NCBI RefSeq assembly: GCF_012395835.1
Contig: NZ_JAAZSQ010000010.1
Span: forward strand, 27,896 to 91,895
Direction of reading: 5' to 3'
DNA length: 64,000 nucleotides
From: Arthrobacter mobilis
GTDB lineage: Bacteria; Actinomycetota; Actinomycetes; Actinomycetales; Micrococcaceae
Made by a program: the position numbers and the translations under genes
Shown here: one piece after another, positions 34,032-42,712 of the stretch
Numbering within the stretch: position 1 is the stretch's first letter
Layout of the letters: each line of letters opens with the position of its first letter
The notes under the pieces: generated by a model
Database searches by the model: none
What the model saw: only the letters and a program-made list of their open reading frames with translations
Told to the model about the DNA's origin: nothing

Positions 34032-34919
34032 TTATGGCGCTGCTTCCCACCGGTGCAGGAAGCCGCGCAGCACATGCCGGTAGAGTTCCGATTCCTCGAG
34101 ATGGGGAAGGTGGCTGCTCCTTTCGAAGATGACCAACTCGGATCCCGGTACCAGGCTGTGGTAAAACTCCGTCTCCTCAGGCCGGGCCTCGTCGTAGCGG
34201 CCGCACAGGAAGAGTGTCGGGCCCGCGAGCCGGCCGAGGCGGTCCGTGATGTCGTAGTCCCTGTGGATTCCGGTCACGCGAAACTCGCTCGGGCCCTGCA
34301 TCTGCTCGTAAATCGTCTGGTTCAGCTGCTCAAACGTCCGCATCAGCGCGTCCGGCCAAGGGTCCAGGCGGCAAACATGCCGCCGGTAAAACTCCATGGA
34401 GGCTTCCTGGTACTCCGCGGAGTCGGTGCTGCCGGCGGCCTCATGCCGGTCCAGCACTGCCCGTACATTCTCCGGCAGTCCGGCACGCAGGGCCGCGGTG
34501 CCGGCGGCGTAGCGTGGAATACTCAGGCAGGGATCCGACAGAACCAGGCCCGCCAGCCGTTCCGGCGAACGCAGCGCATATTCCGCCGCGACGATCGTCC
34601 CCCACGAATGCCCCAGCAGGTGGACCAAGGATAGTCCGAGGGCATCGAGGACCTGGCCCAGTTCCTCGACCAGCCGTTCGTTGGTCCAAAGGCTGGTGTC
34701 CTCCGGCACATCCGACTTGCCTGCGCCAAGCTGGTCGTAAAATACAACCGCCCGCTCGTCCGCCAAAGCCTCCAGCGGCTCCAGATAGTCGTGGGTGGCA
34801 CCCGGGCCGCCGTGGACGGTGACCAGCGGGATCCTTGGTCCGTCGCCGACTACCTGGTACCAGACGCGGCCGCCTCGAACCTCGACGTGGCCTTCCCTCA
34901 CGTGCCTATCGGCAGCCAT
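34032..34919 (-). CDS. proline iminopeptidase-family alpha/beta hydrolase
   Basis: This 295-residue S33-family peptidase or amidase has the oxyanion HGGPGATHDYL, the nucleophile serine in LLGHSWGTIVAAEYAL, aspartate in FLCGRYDEARPEE and histidine in FERSSHLPHLEE. S33 enzymes remove N-terminal proline or cleave small amides. The ATG at 34919 has GGGAGG before it; the longer frame to 34967 lacks a site. It converges with the siderophore operon and follows a large hairpin that separates it from the aminotransferase gene upstream. Confidence 0.85.
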   Translation of the reverse strand: MAADRHVREGHVEVRGGRVWYQVVGDGPRIPLVTVHGGPGATHDYLEPLEALADERAVVFYDQLGAGKSDVPEDTSLWTNERLVEELGQVLDALGLSLVHLLGHSWGTIVAAEYALRSPERLAGLVLSDPCLSIPRYAAGTAALRAGLPENVRAVLDRHEAAGSTDSAEYQEASMEFYRRHVCRLDPWPDALMRTFEQLNQTIYEQMQGPSEFRVTGIHRDYDITDRLGRLAGPTLFLCGRYDEARPEETEFYHSLVPGSELVIFERSSHLPHLEESELYRHVLRGFLHRWEAAP

Positions 34920-35025
34920 GGTGCCTCCCATCGGACAACGCGCCGGATGCCAGCAAGCTCCTCCCAAAGTAGACCTCGGGCCTCGTGCAACGTCAATGGC
35001 TTGCCACGCACCTGGGGAATAGCAG

Positions 35026-35069
35026 GGCGGCGGCGGTGGCCGGCATCCATGCCGGCCACCGCCGCCGCC
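35026..35069 (-). terminator. very long GC hairpin after the aminotransferase gene
   Basis: Perfect 21-bp inverted arms (35026-35046 and 35049-35069), built of GGC/GCC triplets ending in GGCCGGCAT, are separated by only CC. The hairpin lies 21 bp after the aminotransferase stop on the minus strand and before the iminopeptidase gene, and should block read-through. Confidence 0.7.
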
Positions 35070-35090
35070 ATTCTTCGCACCGCGCCACGG

Positions 35091-36506
35091 TTACAGGTGA
35101 TTCAGCCCTTCGGTCAGGACCGAGCGCAGGATCTGCTCGATCGCATCGAACTCGGCCTGGCCGATGGTCAGCGGCGGGGCCAGCTGGACCACGGGGTCCC
35201 CGCGGTCGTCGGCCCGGCAGTACAGCCCGGCGTCGTAGAGCGCATTGGACAGGTAGCCGCGCAGCAGCCGCTCGGATTCCTCGTCCGTGAAGGTCTCCTT
35301 GGTGGCCTTGTCCTTGACCAGCTCGATCCCGTAGAAGTACCCGGCCCCGCGGACGTCGCCGACGATCGGCAGGTCCTTGAGCTTCTCCAGCGTGGCGCGG
35401 AAGGCCGGAGCATTGGCCTTGACATGGTCGTTGAGGCCCTCGCGCTCGAAGATGTCCAGGTTGGCCAGGGCGACGGCTGCCGAGACCGGGTGCCCGCCGA
35501 AGGTGTAGCCGTGGTAGAACGTGGTGTCCCCGTGGGCGAACGGCTCGAACAGCTTCTCCGAAGCGATCATGGCGCCGATGGGGGAGTAGCCACTGGTCAG
35601 GCCCTTGGCGCAGGTGATGATGTCCGGCACGTAGCCAAAGTCCTCGCAGGCGAACATCGACCCGATGCGCCCGAAGGCGCAGATGACCTCGTCAGAAACC
35701 AGCAGCACATCGTACGCGTCGCAGATCTCGCGCACCCGCTGGAAGTAGCCCGGGGGCGGCGGGAAGCAGCCGCCGGAATTCTGCACCGGCTCCAGGAAGA
35801 CGGCAGCCACCGACTCCGGGCCCTCGAACTCGATCGCCTCGCGGATGCGCTCGGCGGCCCAGAGCCCGAAGGCCTCCGGGTCCTCCAGGCCCTCCGGGGC
35901 ACGGTACTGGTTGGTGTTGGGCACGCGGAAGGTGCCCGGAACCAGCGGCTCGAACGGAGTCTTCATGCCCGGCAGCGAGGTGATGGCCAGCGCGCCCTGC
36001 GGGGTGCCGTGGTAGGCCAGCGCGCGGGAGATCACCTTGGTCTTGCCCGGCTGGCCCTTGAGCTTGAAGTACTGCTTGGCCAGCTTGAACGCCGACTCGA
36101 CGGCCTCGCCGCCACCGGTGGTGAAGAAGACGCGGTTCAGGTCCCCAGGCGCGTAGTGCGCGAGCCGCTCGGCCAGGTCGATGGCCGGCTCGTGAGCGTA
36201 GGACCACAGCGGCATGAAGGCCAGCTCCTTGGCCTGCCGGGCCGCGGCCTCGGCCAGTTCCTCGCGGCCGTGGCCGACCTGGACCACGAACAGCCCGGCC
36301 AGGCCGTCGATGTATTCGCGCCCGGCATCGTCGTAGATCAGGTGGCCCTCGCCGCGGGTAATGACCGGGACGGTGCCGCCGGCGGCCAGGTGCGAGTGGC
36401 GGGCCATGTGCATCCAGAGATGGTCGCGGGCCGCCTGCTGGCGGTCCGTGCCGCGGGGCGTTGTCGAAGTGCGGGTAGAAGTGCGCGTAATGGAGGTTTG
36501 AGTCAT
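35091..36506 (-). CDS. class-III aminotransferase, putrescine/beta-alanine-pyruvate type
   Basis: This 471-residue PLP enzyme resembles SpuC-type polyamine:pyruvate aminotransferases. Motifs are YIDGLAGLFVVQVGHG, FFTTGGGEAVESAFKLAK, SRALAYHGTPQGAL, LVSDEVICAFGRIG, the PLP lysine in ITCAKGLTSGYSPIGA, and FYHGYTFGGHPV. It would deaminate putrescine, cadaverine or a related omega-amine. An Arg/Thr/Ser-rich start (SITRTSTRTSTTPRGT) is unusual. Its ATG overlaps the stop of the Lrp regulator gene, so they form one unit. That unit is divergent from the polyamine importer, which supplies the substrate. Confidence 0.86.
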   Translation of the reverse strand: MTQTSITRTSTRTSTTPRGTDRQQAARDHLWMHMARHSHLAAGGTVPVITRGEGHLIYDDAGREYIDGLAGLFVVQVGHGREELAEAAARQAKELAFMPLWSYAHEPAIDLAERLAHYAPGDLNRVFFTTGGGEAVESAFKLAKQYFKLKGQPGKTKVISRALAYHGTPQGALAITSLPGMKTPFEPLVPGTFRVPNTNQYRAPEGLEDPEAFGLWAAERIREAIEFEGPESVAAVFLEPVQNSGGCFPPPPGYFQRVREICDAYDVLLVSDEVICAFGRIGSMFACEDFGYVPDIITCAKGLTSGYSPIGAMIASEKLFEPFAHGDTTFYHGYTFGGHPVSAAVALANLDIFEREGLNDHVKANAPAFRATLEKLKDLPIVGDVRGAGYFYGIELVKDKATKETFTDEESERLLRGYLSNALYDAGLYCRADDRGDPVVQLAPPLTIGQAEFDAIEQILRSVLTEGLNHL

Positions 36507-36982
36507 CGTGTTCCCCAGTTGTATTCCTGCTTGCGCAGGGACAGGTACATGAATGTTTCGGTGCTGCGGACGCCCGGAATGCTTCGGATCCGGCCAACCA
36601 GCAGCATCAGGTCGTCGTCGTTTTCGCAAACCACTTCGGCCAGGATGTCGAAGGATCCCGCGGTGACCAGGCAGTAGGACACCTGCGGGATTGCCGCAAT
36701 TTCGTCTGACACCGCCAGCAGTCCGGCATCGGCCTTGATGCCGAGCATGGCCTGCCGGGAAAAGCCCAGCTGCATTGGATCCGTGACGGCGACGATCTGC
36801 ATCACGCCGCTGTCGGTGAGTTTCTGGACCCGCTGCCGCACGGCCGCCTCGGACAGGCCCACGGCCTTGCCGATGGCCGCGTAGGAGCGCCTGCCGTCCT
36901 CCTGCAGCTGCTCGATGATCGCCTTGGAAACGGCGTCGATGGCGCTGCCGGGCCCTGGACCGGAGGCAGGCTGCGATGTCAA
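36503..36982 (-). CDS. Lrp/AsnC-family transcriptional regulator
   Basis: This 159-residue regulator has an N-terminal helix-turn-helix (AIIEQLQEDGRRSYAAIGKAVGLSEAAVRQRVQKL) and a C-terminal RAM effector domain (FDILAEVVCENDDDLMLLV). It most likely senses an amino acid or amine and controls its partner aminotransferase gene and the divergent pot operon (inference from position). It is first in a two-gene unit, coupled to the aminotransferase by ATGA. An alternative start a few codons later is possible. Confidence 0.87.
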   Translation of the reverse strand: MTSQPASGPGPGSAIDAVSKAIIEQLQEDGRRSYAAIGKAVGLSEAAVRQRVQKLTDSGVMQIVAVTDPMQLGFSRQAMLGIKADAGLLAVSDEIAAIPQVSYCLVTAGSFDILAEVVCENDDDLMLLVGRIRSIPGVRSTETFMYLSLRKQEYNWGTR

Positions 36983-37302
36983 AGGTATCCACCTCCCGCA
37001 GGTCAGCTCGGGGCCGCCGCGCGGCCATGCCTGCTATTGAACCCCGGGACAGGGCCGGGCACAAGGCCTGGCACCGCGAATTAAGCGTCAGATATGGCCA
37101 AAGTCCTTCTGGATCAGTTGCGTAACCAAATTTTTACAACGGAAAGCCTTGCCGCACCGCACCTGCTCTGGAAGTATCGTCGGCACGGCGGCCCCTCCGC
37201 GGTGCCGTACGTGCCGGCCAGGGGCGGCCGGCGGGTACCGCCGGGCCGGAGAACGCCGCGGTGTGGCGGCCCACCCGCTTTCCCAACCACTTGGAGGACC
37301 AG
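36983..37302. other. divergent regulatory region between Lrp and pot operons
   Basis: No gene is seen in these 320 bp. The centre (37110-37145) is AT-rich and carries the imperfect dyad GTTGCGTAA / TTACAAC around CCAAATTT (37117-37141), a shape typical of Lrp-family sites. The 3' part is GC-rich leader ending with TTGGAGGA before the potD ATG. Confidence 0.55.
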
Positions 37303-38520
37303 ATGCCGAAGCGACTTCCCGACGATCCGCTGCTGCGCCGGCTCGTGGCGGCGCAGCTGTCCCGCCGCAAGGTCCTGCTCGGGGCCGGCGGGCTGACCCT
37401 GGCGTCGATGCTGGCCGCCTGCGGCACGTCGGGGACCGGGAAGGCGGCGCAGGACGGCGCCACCGCGGCCGCGGCCGAGGACCTGTCGGCCCAGGAGAAG
37501 GAGGTCAACTGGGCCAACTGGACGCTGTACCTGGACTACGACGAGAAGACCGGCAGCTACCCTTCGCTGGAGGCCTTTACCAAGGCCACCGGCATCACGG
37601 CCAACTACTCCGAGGACATCGACGGCAACGACACCTACTTCGGCAAGGTCCAGGCGCAGCTGGCCGCGGGCCAGGACATCGGCCAGGACATCATCACCCT
37701 GACCGACTGGATGGCCGCGCGCCTGATCCGGCTCGGCTACACGCAGGAACTGGACCACGCCAACATTCCCAATGCCGCCAACCTGCTCCAGAACCTGCAG
37801 GACGTGGACTTCGACCCGGGCCGGGCCCATTCGCTGACCTGGCAGTCCGGCTTTGCCGGCATCGCCTGGAACAAGGAAGCCGTGCCCGGGGGGCTGCGGC
37901 GCGTGTCCGACCTGTGGAAGCCGGAGCTGAAGGGCCGGGTCGAGGTCCTGGACGAAATGCGCGACACCATGGGCCTGCTGATGCTCGAGGACGGGGTCGA
38001 CATTGCCGGCAGCTGGGGCGCGGCCGAGTTCGACAAGTCGCTCGAGGTGCTCACCAGGCAGATCGCCGACGGCCAGATCCGCCAGGTCAAGGGCAACTCC
38101 TACAAGGAGGACCTGATCTCCGGCGACGCGCTGGCGGTCATCTGCTGGTCCGGGGACATCACCCAGCTGAACTTCGAAGAGGGCGGCAAGTGGGAGTTCG
38201 CCATTCCGGAATCCGGCTGCACGCTGTGGTCGGACAACCTGATGGTGCCCGTCGGTTCCCCGCACAAGGCCAATGCCGAAGCGCTGATGAACTACTACTA
38301 CGATCCGGTGAACGCGGCGACCGTGGCCGCCTACGTCAACTACATCAGCCCGGTGCAGGGCGCCCGCGAGGCGATGGAGAAGATCGATCCGTCGCTGGTG
38401 GACAATCCGCTCATCTTCCCCTCCGACGAGGACCTGCAGCGGGCCCATGTCTTCCGCACGCTCAGCGCCGACGAGGAAACCGACTTCAGCGGCCGCTTCC
38501 AGCAGGCGATCGGCAACTGA
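37303..38520 (+). CDS. potD: spermidine/putrescine ABC transporter substrate-binding lipoprotein
   Basis: This 405-residue PotD-type binding protein has a signal with a twin-arginine-like start (SRRKVLLGAGGLTLA) and a lipobox ending at C40 (SMLAAC), so it should be anchored to the outer membrane face. The mature part shows NWANWTLYLDY, DIITLTDWMAARLI and AVICWSGDITQL, typical of polyamine binders. The ATG at 37303 has TTGGAGGA before it. It is first in a four-gene operon with overlapping junctions, divergent from the Lrp/aminotransferase pair. Confidence 0.9.
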   Translation: MPKRLPDDPLLRRLVAAQLSRRKVLLGAGGLTLASMLAACGTSGTGKAAQDGATAAAAEDLSAQEKEVNWANWTLYLDYDEKTGSYPSLEAFTKATGITANYSEDIDGNDTYFGKVQAQLAAGQDIGQDIITLTDWMAARLIRLGYTQELDHANIPNAANLLQNLQDVDFDPGRAHSLTWQSGFAGIAWNKEAVPGGLRRVSDLWKPELKGRVEVLDEMRDTMGLLMLEDGVDIAGSWGAAEFDKSLEVLTRQIADGQIRQVKGNSYKEDLISGDALAVICWSGDITQLNFEEGGKWEFAIPESGCTLWSDNLMVPVGSPHKANAEALMNYYYDPVNAATVAAYVNYISPVQGAREAMEKIDPSLVDNPLIFPSDEDLQRAHVFRTLSADEETDFSGRFQQAIGN

Positions 38521-39692
38521 TGGTCCAGGATCAGCTGACGACGCCACCCGGGGAAGCGGCCGCCACCGGAAGCACCGGCGGGGCGGACCTGTCCCTGGTC
38601 TCGGTCACCAAGCGGTTCACGGACTTCACCGCCGTGGACGGACTGGACCTGACCATTCCGGCCGGCTCCTTCTTCGCCCTGCTGGGCCCCTCCGGCTGCG
38701 GCAAGACCACGACGCTGCGCATGGTGGCGGGCCTGGAGCAGCCCACCTCCGGGAAGATCACCATCGGGGGCCGGGACATCACCGGCACCAGCGCCCACGA
38801 GCGCCCGGTGAACACGGTCTTCCAGAACTATGCCCTGTTCCCGCACATGAGCGTGCTGGACAATGTGGCCTTCGGGCTCAAGCGCCGCAGGGTCCGCGGC
38901 GCCGAGGAGCAGGCCAAGGCGGCACTGGAACTGGTGGAGCTGGGCCACCTGGCCGCGCGCCGGCCCGGGCAGCTCTCCGGCGGACAGCAGCAGCGGGTGG
39001 CCCTGGCCCGGGCGGTGGTCAACCGCCCCGCAGTGCTGCTGCTGGACGAGCCGCTGGGCGCACTCGACATGAAGCTGCGCCGCCAGATGCAGGTGGAACT
39101 GAAGAAGATCCAGACCGAGGTGGGGCTGACCTTCGTGCACGTCACGCACGACCAGGAGGAAGCCATGACCATGGCGGACACCGTGGCGGTGATGAACGGC
39201 GGCAAGGTGGAGCAGATGGGGGCCCCGCGGGACCTCTACGAACTGCCGCGGACCGCGTTCGTGGCCAATTTCCTCGGCAAGTCCAACCTGATCGCCGGAA
39301 CCGTCGCCGAAGACCGCGGCGACGCCGTCGTCGTCGACGCCGGCGGGCACCGGCTGGCGGTGCGCAAGGACCGGGCCGCGGTCCACCAGGGGCCGGTGCT
39401 GGTCGGCATCCGGCCGGAGAAGCTGACGATGCTCTGGCCCGCCGACGCGCCGGCGCCGGAGGCGAACCTGCTGCACGGGCGCGTGCTGGACACCTCCTTC
39501 ACCGGCGTAAGCACCGAGTACCTGGTCCAGGTCCCCGGCGTGGGCACGCTGGGGGTGTTCTGCCAGAACCACGGCCAGCAGCCGGCCCGGCCGGGGGACG
39601 ACGTCGTGCTCGCCTGGGACACCGGGCATGCCTTCGGGCTCGGCGGGGACCAGGACAGCACCGCCGGCGCCGCCGGGGAGGACGGGCCGTGA
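38520..39692 (+). CDS. potA: polyamine ABC transporter ATP-binding protein
   Basis: This 390-residue ATPase has an N-terminal nucleotide-binding domain with Walker A GPSGCGKTT, signature LSGGQQQRVALARAVV, Walker B AVLLLDEPLGALD and H-loop HVTHDQEEAMTMAD. A C-terminal TOBE regulatory domain follows (LVGIRPEKLTML). It energises the PotBC channel. Its ATG overlaps the potD stop by one base. An N-terminal stretch of about 25 Gly/Thr-rich residues precedes the domain. Confidence 0.92.
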   Translation: MVQDQLTTPPGEAAATGSTGGADLSLVSVTKRFTDFTAVDGLDLTIPAGSFFALLGPSGCGKTTTLRMVAGLEQPTSGKITIGGRDITGTSAHERPVNTVFQNYALFPHMSVLDNVAFGLKRRRVRGAEEQAKAALELVELGHLAARRPGQLSGGQQQRVALARAVVNRPAVLLLDEPLGALDMKLRRQMQVELKKIQTEVGLTFVHVTHDQEEAMTMADTVAVMNGGKVEQMGAPRDLYELPRTAFVANFLGKSNLIAGTVAEDRGDAVVVDAGGHRLAVRKDRAAVHQGPVLVGIRPEKLTMLWPADAPAPEANLLHGRVLDTSFTGVSTEYLVQVPGVGTLGVFCQNHGQQPARPGDDVVLAWDTGHAFGLGGDQDSTAGAAGEDGP

Positions 39693-40627
39693 ACGTCCTG
39701 GCCGCGCCCGCGAAGCCGGCCGGCGGGCCCGGCGCCGCGGAGAAAGCCGGAGGGAAAACGCTGCAGCGGCGGCGGGGACGAACCGGCTACCTGCTGATCC
39801 TGCCCGGCTTCATCTTCATGCTGCTGTTCTTCGTGCTGCCGGTGTTTTCGCTGCTGGCGACCTCGCTGTACACCAAGCCGCCGGGAGCCGACATCGGCCA
39901 GTTCGCCCCGGCGCTGGAATTCGGCAACTATGCGGTGGTGCTGGGCAGCTACTGGCCCGAACTGCTGCGCTCCTTCGCCTTCGCGCTGGTCGCCACCGCC
40001 GCGGCGCTGCTGATCGGCTACCCGATGGCCTACCTGGTGGCGGTGCGGCTGCGCGGCCGGAAGCTGCTGCAGGGGATCCTGCTGGTGCTGATCATTGCCC
40101 CGTTCTTCACCAGCTTCATCCTGCGCACCCAGGCCTGGAAGCAGATCCTGGCCGACGAGGGCCCGGTGGTGCCGGTGCTGCGGGCGCTGTCCCTGCTGCC
40201 GGCAGACGGGCGCCTGACCGCCACCGCCTTCGCGGTGGTCTGCGGGCTGACCTACAACTTCCTGCCGTTCATGACCCTGCCCATCTACGCGAACCTCGAG
40301 CGGCTGGACACCCGGCTGATCGAGGCCGGCTCGGACCTGTACGCCTCCGGCTTCACCACCTTCCGCACGGTGACCCTGCCGCTGTCCATGCCCGGGGTCA
40401 TCGCCGGCACGCTGCTGACCTTCATCCCGGCCTCGGGCGACTACGTGAACGCCGCACTGCTGGGCAACAACCGGGACACCACGATGATCGGCCAGGTGAT
40501 CGATTCCCGGTTCTTCCGGGTGGTCGACTATCCCGGGGCCGCCGCGCTGTCCTTCATCCTGATGCTGGCCATCCTGGTGCTCGTGACGGCGTACGTGCGC
40601 CGTTTCGGCACCAAGGAACTGATCTAG
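39689..40627 (+). CDS. potB: polyamine ABC transporter permease
   Basis: This 312-residue permease has six predicted helices. The EAA loop appears as EAGSDLYASGFTTFRTVTLP, and FTSFILRTQAWKQIL is characteristic of PotB/PotH. The GTG start overlaps the potA stop (GTGA). The first 35 residues are polar and basic. It pairs with PotC to form the channel. Confidence 0.9.
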   Translation: MNVLAAPAKPAGGPGAAEKAGGKTLQRRRGRTGYLLILPGFIFMLLFFVLPVFSLLATSLYTKPPGADIGQFAPALEFGNYAVVLGSYWPELLRSFAFALVATAAALLIGYPMAYLVAVRLRGRKLLQGILLVLIIAPFFTSFILRTQAWKQILADEGPVVPVLRALSLLPADGRLTATAFAVVCGLTYNFLPFMTLPIYANLERLDTRLIEAGSDLYASGFTTFRTVTLPLSMPGVIAGTLLTFIPASGDYVNAALLGNNRDTTMIGQVIDSRFFRVVDYPGAAALSFILMLAILVLVTAYVRRFGTKELI

Positions 40628-40637
40628 GGGGGCCGTA

Positions 40638-41435
40638 ATGAGGAAAACCATCGGCCGCTGGCTGGTCCCTGTCTTCGGCGGGCTCGCGTTCATCTTCCTG
40701 CTGGTGCCCATCGGCTACGTGTTCGCCTTCTCGTTCAACGACGCCGGCCGCACCAACCTGAGCTGGCGCGGCTTCACCCTGGAGAACTGGCTCAACCCCT
40801 GCGGGGCGCCGGCGGTCTGCGAGGCGCTGGGCAACAGCCTGCAGATCGGTGCCGCCGCCACCGTGATGGCCACCATCCTGGGCACCGCCATCGCGATCGG
40901 CCTGGTCCGGTACCGGTTCCGGTTCAACGCCACGGCGAACATGCTCATCTTCCTGCCGCTGGCCACGCCCGAAGTGGTCCTCGGCGCCTCGCTGCTGGCC
41001 CAGTTCCTGAACATCGGCGCCGAACTGGGCATGGGCACCATCATCATCGCGCACACCATGTTCTGCATTTCCTTCGTGGTGGTCACGGTCAAGGCCCGCG
41101 TCGCCAGCCTGGACCCGAAGCTGGAGGAAGCCGCCGCGGATCTGTACGCCTCGCCGCTGCAGGCCTTCTGGCGAGTCACCTTCCCGCTGCTGCTGCCGGG
41201 CATCGTGGCAGCGGCGCTGCTGGCCTTCGCCATGAGCTTCGACGACTTCATCATCACCAACTTCAACTCCGGCAACGTGGACACCTTCCCGAAGTTCATC
41301 TACGTGGCCGCCACCCGGGGCATCCCCGCCCAGGCCAACGTGATCGGGTCGGCCATGTTCCTGATCGCCCTGGCCATCGTGATCGGCGGGCAGGTGCTGT
41401 CCCACCGCCGGTCCAAGCTGCTGGCCGCCCGCTGA
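40638..41435 (+). CDS. potC: polyamine ABC transporter permease
   Basis: This 265-residue permease has six helices. The EAA loop is EAAADLYASPLQAFWRVTFPLLLPG, and LAFAMSFDDFIITNF is the conserved PotC/PotI segment. It starts 10 nt after potB and completes the operon potD-potA-potB-potC. Polyamines are the best-supported substrate, but related systems carry other cationic amines. Confidence 0.9.
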   Translation: MRKTIGRWLVPVFGGLAFIFLLVPIGYVFAFSFNDAGRTNLSWRGFTLENWLNPCGAPAVCEALGNSLQIGAAATVMATILGTAIAIGLVRYRFRFNATANMLIFLPLATPEVVLGASLLAQFLNIGAELGMGTIIIAHTMFCISFVVVTVKARVASLDPKLEEAAADLYASPLQAFWRVTFPLLLPGIVAAALLAFAMSFDDFIITNFNSGNVDTFPKFIYVAATRGIPAQANVIGSAMFLIALAIVIGGQVLSHRRSKLLAAR

Positions 41436-41486
41436 CGCCGGGGCGCGTGCAGCGGAGCACCGGGCCCGGCGGGGGAAACTGGTGCC

Positions 41487-41825
41487 ATGACGATCGCCAA
41501 GTCCATCCTCCTGTTTGTCCTCGCCGCCCTGGCCGAAATCGGCGGCGCCTGGCTGATCTGGCAGGCGGTACGCGCGGACCGGGCGTGGTGGTTCGCCGGG
41601 CTGGGGGTCATGGCGCTGGGCGCGTACGGCTTCATTGCCGCGCTGCAGCCGGACGCCCATTTCGGCAGGGTGCTGGCTGCCTACGGCGGGGTCTTCATTG
41701 CCGGGTCGCTGCTCTGGGGCGTCGTCGTCGACGGCTTCCGGCCGGACCGCTGGGACCTGGCCGGGGCGGGTATCGCGCTCGCCGGCGTCGCCGTGCTCAT
41801 GTATGCCCCGCGCAGCGGCGCCTGA
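41487..41825 (+). CDS. YnfA/UPF0060-family small membrane protein
   Basis: This 112-residue protein has four membrane helices, with the family pattern [40 protein letters not shown] and the ending [20 protein letters not shown]. It is a small-multidrug-resistance-like fold. The cellular role is not established, though some members act as drug efflux pumps. It stands alone after the pot operon. Confidence 0.88.
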   Translation: MTIAKSILLFVLAALAEIGGAWLIWQAVRADRAWWFAGLGVMALGAYGFIAALQPDAHFGRVLAAYGGVFIAGSLLWGVVVDGFRPDRWDLAGAGIALAGVAVLMYAPRSGA

Positions 41826-41852
41826 TCTCCCGGGGCGGGACGTGTGGTTTGT

Positions 41853-41864
41853 TAATCTGTTCGG
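41853..41864 (+). promoter_or_regulatory. -10 box of leaderless SGNH hydrolase transcript
   Basis: TAATCT (41853-41858) lies 6 nt before the GTG at 41865. Confidence 0.5.
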
Positions 41865-42638
41865 GTGACATTCACTGAACGTTTCGTTGCCTTGGGGGAC
41901 TCCTTTACCGAAGGCGTCGGTGACGAGGACCCGACGCTGCCCAACGGGGTGCGCGGGTGGGCGGACCGGGTCGCCGAGCAGCTGATGCTGGCCGACACCG
42001 GCTGGGGCTATGCCAACCTGGCAGTCCGCGGCAAGAAGATCGGGCAGGTGCTCGGCGAGCAGCTGGAGGCCGCCCTGGCCCTGCAGCCGACACTGGTGAC
42101 GCTGTACGCCGGCGGTAACGACATCCTGCGCCCGAAGGTGGACATCGACGAGCTGATGGCAGGGTACGACGACGGCGTGACGCGGCTGGCCGCGTCCGGC
42201 GCCACCGTGGTGCTCTTTACCGGCTTCGACACGTCCAAGTCCGCCGTCTTCGGCCGCACCCGCGGCCGCACCGCCATCTACAACGAATGGGTGCGCGAGA
42301 TCGCCGACAAGCACGGCACGCTGCTGGTGGACTACTGGCGCCTGCGCGAGTTCCAGGACTGGCGCTACTGGGCCGAGGACCGGCTGCACATGTCCGCGGC
42401 CGGCCACACGCTAATGGCCAAACGGGTCCTCGAGGTGCTGCAGGCCGACGACGCCATCACGCTGCCGGAACTGCCCGCGCTGGAAACCCTCTCCCGGCGG
42501 GCAGCCTTCGCCGCCGATGCCCGCTGGGCGCGTCAGCACCTGGTGCCGTGGGTGGGCCGCCGGCTGCGCCGGGTCTCCTCCGGGGATGCGCTCACCGCCA
42601 AGTACCCGCAGCTGACCGGGCTCCATCCCGCCCGCTGA
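41865..42638 (+). CDS. SGNH/GDSL-family hydrolase
   Basis: This 257-residue esterase-type protein has all four SGNH blocks: GDSFTEGVGDED (Ser13), the glycine in LAVRGKKIGQ, YAGGNDIL (Asn) and the Asp-His pair in DRLHMSAAGH. There is no signal peptide, so it acts in the cytoplasm, probably on acyl or acetyl esters. A basic C-terminal part (ARWARQHLVPWVGRRLRRVS) extends past the fold. The leaderless GTG start is supported by the TAATCT box. Confidence 0.87.
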   Translation: MTFTERFVALGDSFTEGVGDEDPTLPNGVRGWADRVAEQLMLADTGWGYANLAVRGKKIGQVLGEQLEAALALQPTLVTLYAGGNDILRPKVDIDELMAGYDDGVTRLAASGATVVLFTGFDTSKSAVFGRTRGRTAIYNEWVREIADKHGTLLVDYWRLREFQDWRYWAEDRLHMSAAGHTLMAKRVLEVLQADDAITLPELPALETLSRRAAFAADARWARQHLVPWVGRRLRRVSSGDALTAKYPQLTGLHPAR

Positions 42639-42712
42639 CCGCGCCGTGGGGCCGTGCCGGGGATTGGCTGTCCTTGCTGGCCGGTTCCAGGTTTTAGTGC
42701 TTCCCTGTAGTT

